Below are positions 61,078-64,000 of a stretch of 64,000 nucleotides of DNA, in pieces (positions within the stretch are counted from its first letter, which is position 1; each line of letters begins with the position of its first letter). Source of the stretch: Fictibacillus halophilus (GTDB taxonomy: Bacteria; Bacillota; Bacilli; Bacillales; Fictibacillaceae); assembly GCF_016401385.1 (NCBI RefSeq), contig NZ_JAEACF010000001.1, positions 1,302,001-1,366,000 on the forward strand. Direction: 5' to 3'. Below the pieces are notes generated by a model. It saw only the letters and a list, made by a program, of their open reading frames with translations, was not told the DNA's origin and ran no database searches. The position numbers and the translations under genes were made by a program.

Positions 61078-62094
61078 ATGAAAACTAAGAAATGGAAAAA
61101 TTGGCTTGTAGCAGGTGTTATACTTTCTTCACTTACTGCTTGCAGCACCTCAGGCTCGGGCTCAAATGCTGGTGACTCTGATTATCCGAAAAAACCAATT
61201 ACAGTTGTTGCTCCATCGGGTGCTGGAGGTGGTTGGGATCTAACGGCACGTTCAATAACCAAAATTCTAGGAGAAACAAAAACGGTTGATCAAACAATGA
61301 CTGTTGAGAACAAACCTGGAGGAGGCGGAGCTGTCTATCTTGCAGAATTTGCGACACAACATAAAAAAGATGATTATAAGCTTTATGTAAACTCTCCGCC
61401 AATCTTGATCAATAACTTGAAAAAAGAAGGAAACAGCCCGTACGGCTATAAAGATACAACACCACTTGCACAATTAACAAAAGACTTTGGAGCAATCGTT
61501 GTTAAAGAAGATTCAAAATATAACAATCTAAAAGAACTAATGGACGCTGTTAAAAAAGATCCAAAGTCTGTTACAGCAGCAGGTGGATCTGCACCTGGGT
61601 CCATGGACCATCTCGTAGCTGTTCTACCTGCTTACAAATCTGACATTGACCCTAAGACAGTAAAGTATGTTTCATACGATGGCGGTGGTGAAGCGATTGC
61701 AGCCTTATTAGGAGGCAATGCAGATTATATCGCAACTGATGCTTCTGCAGTAGGTGAATATTTAAAAGCTGGGAAAGTAAAAGTGCTTGGTATTTCTTCA
61801 ACGGAACGATTAAAAGGTGACCTTGCTGATATTCCGACATTTAAGGAAGCTGGAATCGATGCAGATTTTACGATTTGGAGAGGTGTATTCGGACCAAAAG
61901 AGATGTCTGATCGTGCAGTCGCTTATTGGGATAAAACATTGAAGAAATTAAATGAAAGCAAAGAGTGGCAAGACGAGCTAGAACGTAACGGATGGGAAGC
62001 AGAATTTAAGGATGGAAAAGAATTTGAAACCTTCTTAAAAGATCAAGAAAAACAAGTAGAAGACTTATTGAAATCATTAGGAATGAATAAATAG
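61078..62094 (+). CDS. tctC: TctC-family extracytoplasmic solute-binding lipoprotein
   Basis: Captures a carboxylate outside the membrane for the tripartite tricarboxylate transporter. The N-terminus MKTKKWKNWLVAGVILSSLT is followed by AC, a lipobox with the acylated cysteine at residue 22. Mature signatures are KPITVVAPSGAGGGWDLTAR, ENKPGGGGAVYLAE, AAGGSAPGSMDHLVA and FTIWRGVFGPKEMS. Length 338 is normal. GAGGGGGAT precedes the ATG. It is followed by tctB and tctA, the standard order. The substrate (citrate, tricarballylate or other) cannot be read from sequence. Confidence 0.92.
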   Translation: MKTKKWKNWLVAGVILSSLTACSTSGSGSNAGDSDYPKKPITVVAPSGAGGGWDLTARSITKILGETKTVDQTMTVENKPGGGGAVYLAEFATQHKKDDYKLYVNSPPILINNLKKEGNSPYGYKDTTPLAQLTKDFGAIVVKEDSKYNNLKELMDAVKKDPKSVTAAGGSAPGSMDHLVAVLPAYKSDIDPKTVKYVSYDGGGEAIAALLGGNADYIATDASAVGEYLKAGKVKVLGISSTERLKGDLADIPTFKEAGIDADFTIWRGVFGPKEMSDRAVAYWDKTLKKLNESKEWQDELERNGWEAEFKDGKEFETFLKDQEKQVEDLLKSLGMNK

Positions 62095-62151
62095 ATCTGA
62101 CATGGAGAAGTATTTCTACTTCTCCATTTTTCAAATAAGGAGGGAAGTACT

Positions 62152-62613
62152 TTGCAAACTGGTAAATTTGATCGTTATGCAAGCATCTTATTTGCTTTAC
62201 TAGGAGCAGCTTTCTTAATCGAAAGCCGGAACATTTCAAAAAGTGCTTATGGAAGTGAAGTCGGACCAAACGTTTTTCCATTTCTCTTAGGACTTATTCT
62301 TATACTACTTAGCGTTAAACTCTTTCTTGAATCATTCAAAAACATGCAGAAAGAAAAGACGGACAAGAATAACTTACAGATTAAAAGGTTTGTCATTATC
62401 CTGCTAGCTAGCCTCCTATACGCAGGTTTCATTGAGATACTGGGTTATATCTTAAGTACTTTCTTATTTTTGTATGTTTCCTTTCAAGCGATGGAAAGAG
62501 GAAGTTGGATAAAAAACGGAATCGTAGCTTTGGCTTTCTCATTCTTTGTTTACTATTTATTTGTTGTTGTGTTAGAAGGCTCTTTGCCTGGAATGCCAAT
62601 ATGGTTTAGTTAG
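62152..62613 (+). CDS. tctB: TctB-family small membrane subunit
   Basis: A 153-residue protein with four membrane helices: YASILFALLGAAFLIESRNI, VFPFLLGLILILLSVKLFLE, RFVIILLASLLYAGFIEILG and the C-terminal pair ending SLPGMPIWFS. This is the family pattern of the small TTT subunit. The TTG at 62152 has AAGGAGGGAAG upstream. It lies 57 nt after tctC and 10 nt before tctA. Confidence 0.88.
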   Translation: MQTGKFDRYASILFALLGAAFLIESRNISKSAYGSEVGPNVFPFLLGLILILLSVKLFLESFKNMQKEKTDKNNLQIKRFVIILLASLLYAGFIEILGYILSTFLFLYVSFQAMERGSWIKNGIVALAFSFFVYYLFVVVLEGSLPGMPIWFS

Positions 62614-62623
62614 GAGGATTAAT

Positions 62624-64000
62624 ATGGGTGTTATTGATTTTTTAATGCAGGGATTTCAAACAGCTTTACAGCCACAAAACATTTTCTTTGCTTTTATCGG
62701 TGTTTTAATTGGAACAGCAGTTGGCGTTTTACCGGGTATTGGACCGATGAGCGGTGTTGCACTTTTGATCCCTGTAACAGCTACCTTTACGAGTGGAATG
62801 GATCCTTCTGCAGCAGCTACAAGCTCGATTATTCTTTTAGCCGGTGTGTATTATGGTGCCATGTATGGTGGATCAACTACTTCCATTCTATTAAACACAC
62901 CTGGTGAATCTTCATCTGTCGTTACAACACTTGATGGTTATCAAATGGCAAGGCAAGGCAGAGCAGGAGCAGCTTTATCGATTGCAGCCATAGGTTCATT
63001 TTTTGCCGGTATTGTTTCCATCATTGGATTGGTCTTATTAGCTGAACCACTCTCAGAGATGGCATTGAAATTTGGACCTGCAGAATATTTTTCTTTAATG
63101 TTGTTAGGACTAGCTGCAGTTAGCGGTTTGGCGGGTGGATCGATCACGAAAGCGTGGATGATGACCGTAACAGGCCTCTTGATCGCCACGATTGGAATCG
63201 ATTCGGTTTCTGGAGTGGCACGATTCACTTATGACATTCCTGTACTGTTTGGCGGACTAGAATTTCTAACGGTTGCTGTTGGTTTGTTTGCATTAGGTGA
63301 GGTGTTTAAGACGGTTCTGCATAAAGAAGAAGAGGCTGAAAAAGTGGCGAAAGTTGGGAGAGTCATCCCTTCTAGAGCTGATCTTAAAGAGAGTGCCGGA
63401 CCAATTGCACGAGGGTCTTTTCTAGGATTCTTTATTGGAGTCTTACCAGGTGCAGGTGCAACACTAGCTTCTTTCTTTTCATATATTGCTGAAAAAAAGA
63501 TAAGTAAAAATCCTGAAAAGTTTGGAAAAGGAGCGATTGCGGGAGTTGCAGCTCCAGAGTCAGCAAATAACGCAGCTTCAGGTGGAGCGATGATTCCTTT
63601 ATTAACACTCGGAATTCCAGGTTCAGGAACAACTGCGATTCTAATGGGAGCTCTGATCATGTATAACGTTCAGCCAGGTCCTTTATTGTTTAGTGATCAT
63701 CCCGACGTAGCATGGGGACTAATAGCTTCAATGTTTATAGGAAACTTGATGCTACTCATCCTTAACATGCCTCTTGTTAAGATTTTTGCAAAAATCATTG
63801 AAACACCTGCTAAATACTTGCTGCCCATCATTATTGCTATTTCTGTCTTTGGTGTTTACGCGGTACAAGTAACGACGTTTGATCTGTTTTTATTGATTGG
63901 CTTTGGACTTGCAGGATACCTATTAGCACAAAATGACTATCCTATAGCTCCTCTAGTACTCGGCTTAGTATTAGGGCCAATGATTGAAAACAACATGAGA
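62624..64000 (+). CDS. tctA: TctA-family large membrane subunit (3' end outside window)
   Basis: The 12-helix channel-forming subunit of the tripartite tricarboxylate transporter. It starts ATG 62624 behind TAGGAGGATT and stays open to the window end (459 codons of about 500 expected). Family motifs: IGTAVGVLPGIGPMSGVALL, YYGAMYGGSTTSILLNTPGE, IGVLPGAGATLASFFSY, GVAAPESANNAASGGAMIPL and TLGIPGSGTTAILMGAL. The two G/P-rich motifs in each half are the known duplicated core. It is co-transcribed with tctC and tctB. Confidence 0.93.
   Translation, partial: MGVIDFLMQGFQTALQPQNIFFAFIGVLIGTAVGVLPGIGPMSGVALLIPVTATFTSGMDPSAAATSSIILLAGVYYGAMYGGSTTSILLNTPGESSSVVTTLDGYQMARQGRAGAALSIAAIGSFFAGIVSIIGLVLLAEPLSEMALKFGPAEYFSLMLLGLAAVSGLAGGSITKAWMMTVTGLLIATIGIDSVSGVARFTYDIPVLFGGLEFLTVAVGLFALGEVFKTVLHKEEEAEKVAKVGRVIPSRADLKESAGPIARGSFLGFFIGVLPGAGATLASFFSYIAEKKISKNPEKFGKGAIAGVAAPESANNAASGGAMIPLLTLGIPGSGTTAILMGALIMYNVQPGPLLFSDHPDVAWGLIASMFIGNLMLLILNMPLVKIFAKIIETPAKYLLPIIIAISVFGVYAVQVTTFDLFLLIGFGLAGYLLAQNDYPIAPLVLGLVLGPMIENNMR

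Noticed and set aside
62941..63660. Two minus-strand ORFs (95 and 143 codons) inside tctA
   Set aside because: They oppose the strongly conserved TctA motifs; the plus frame is open from 62624 to the window end and is the real gene.
1..64000. CRISPR arrays, tRNA/rRNA genes, phage or transposase genes
   Set aside because: No regularly spaced repeats of 25-40 bp, no cloverleaf or rRNA sequence, and no recombinase or transposase motifs were seen on either strand.

Overview
The window is chromosomal DNA from a low-GC, endospore-forming Bacillaceae. Evidence is the strong AGGAGG ribosome binding sites, frequent TTG/GTG starts, Rho-independent terminators, a T-box leader, a Zur box, candidate SigB promoters, and many Bacillus-type genes (gltC-gltAB, tenA-ykoEDC-like, yjgCD-like, ykoST-like, a SpoVB-type flippase). 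A Fictibacillus-like or related genus is a guess; the sequence alone does not fix genus. I see no rRNA, tRNA, CRISPR, prophage or intact insertion sequence.

Layout. 1-2.5 kb: the 3' part of a NERD-domain gene, a quinone oxidoreductase and a small DUF6501-like protein; three operator-like palindromes lie in the convergent gap. 2.5-8.9 kb: an aromatic amino acid locus. aroA (DAHP synthase fused to chorismate mutase) points left; aroF-aroB-tyrA-aroE point right behind a T-box whose specifier is best read as UAC (Tyr). 8.9-13.5 kb: a CBS-CBS-ACT protein, a 40-codon ORF plus terminator in front of an ABC-F ribosome-protection-type gene, a short interspersed repeat, and a YhfW-like Rieske oxidoreductase. 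13.7-18.5 kb: two overlapping ABC exporter half-transporters, a TspO/MBR-like protein and an unknown protein. 18.5-24.1 kb: a flippase, an M24 peptidase, a GNAT protein, a Zur-controlled COG0523 GTPase and a HEPN-like/CBS protein.

24.2-29.1 kb: a formate dehydrogenase operon (FdhA-like, DUF1641, OFA-type transporter) behind a good SigB-type promoter. 29.1-37.3 kb: gltC divergent from gltA-gltB, then ppaC. 37.4-41.2 kb: a TPP riboswitch controlling tenA and an ECF transporter like YkoEDC, i.e. salvage of the thiamine pyrimidine moiety. 41.2-46.2 kb: small accessory genes, including a gene split by a frameshift at an 8-base homopolymer, a repetitive DUF6944-like protein, a YbaK-type deacylase, an AbrB-family permease and an AAC(6')-like acetyltransferase. 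46.4-50.2 kb: a probable three-component sugar-transfer system (YkoS-like, YkoT-like, GtrA) plus a membrane protein. 50.3-59.8 kb: a MerR/TipAS regulator with a classic 19-bp-spacer promoter, AlaX-L, an uncharacterised permease, an acyltransferase, a giant multi-spanning membrane protein behind an attenuator-like hairpin, and an MFS exporter. 60-64 kb: an E. coli-type SpeD and a tctC-tctB-tctA transporter (tctA runs off the end) with a candidate cre site.

Most of the window is core metabolism under recognisable RNA or operator control. The least explained parts are the orphan operator triplet (1018-1090), the ABC-F leader (9625-9927), the HEPN-like/CBS protein (23364-24104), the T8 frameshift gene (41160-41467), the hydrolase/DUF6944/YbaK cluster (42262-44230), the sugar-transfer cluster (46444-50157) and the attenuated giant membrane protein (55040-58491). 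All functional calls come from motif and family recognition by eye; no database search was run.
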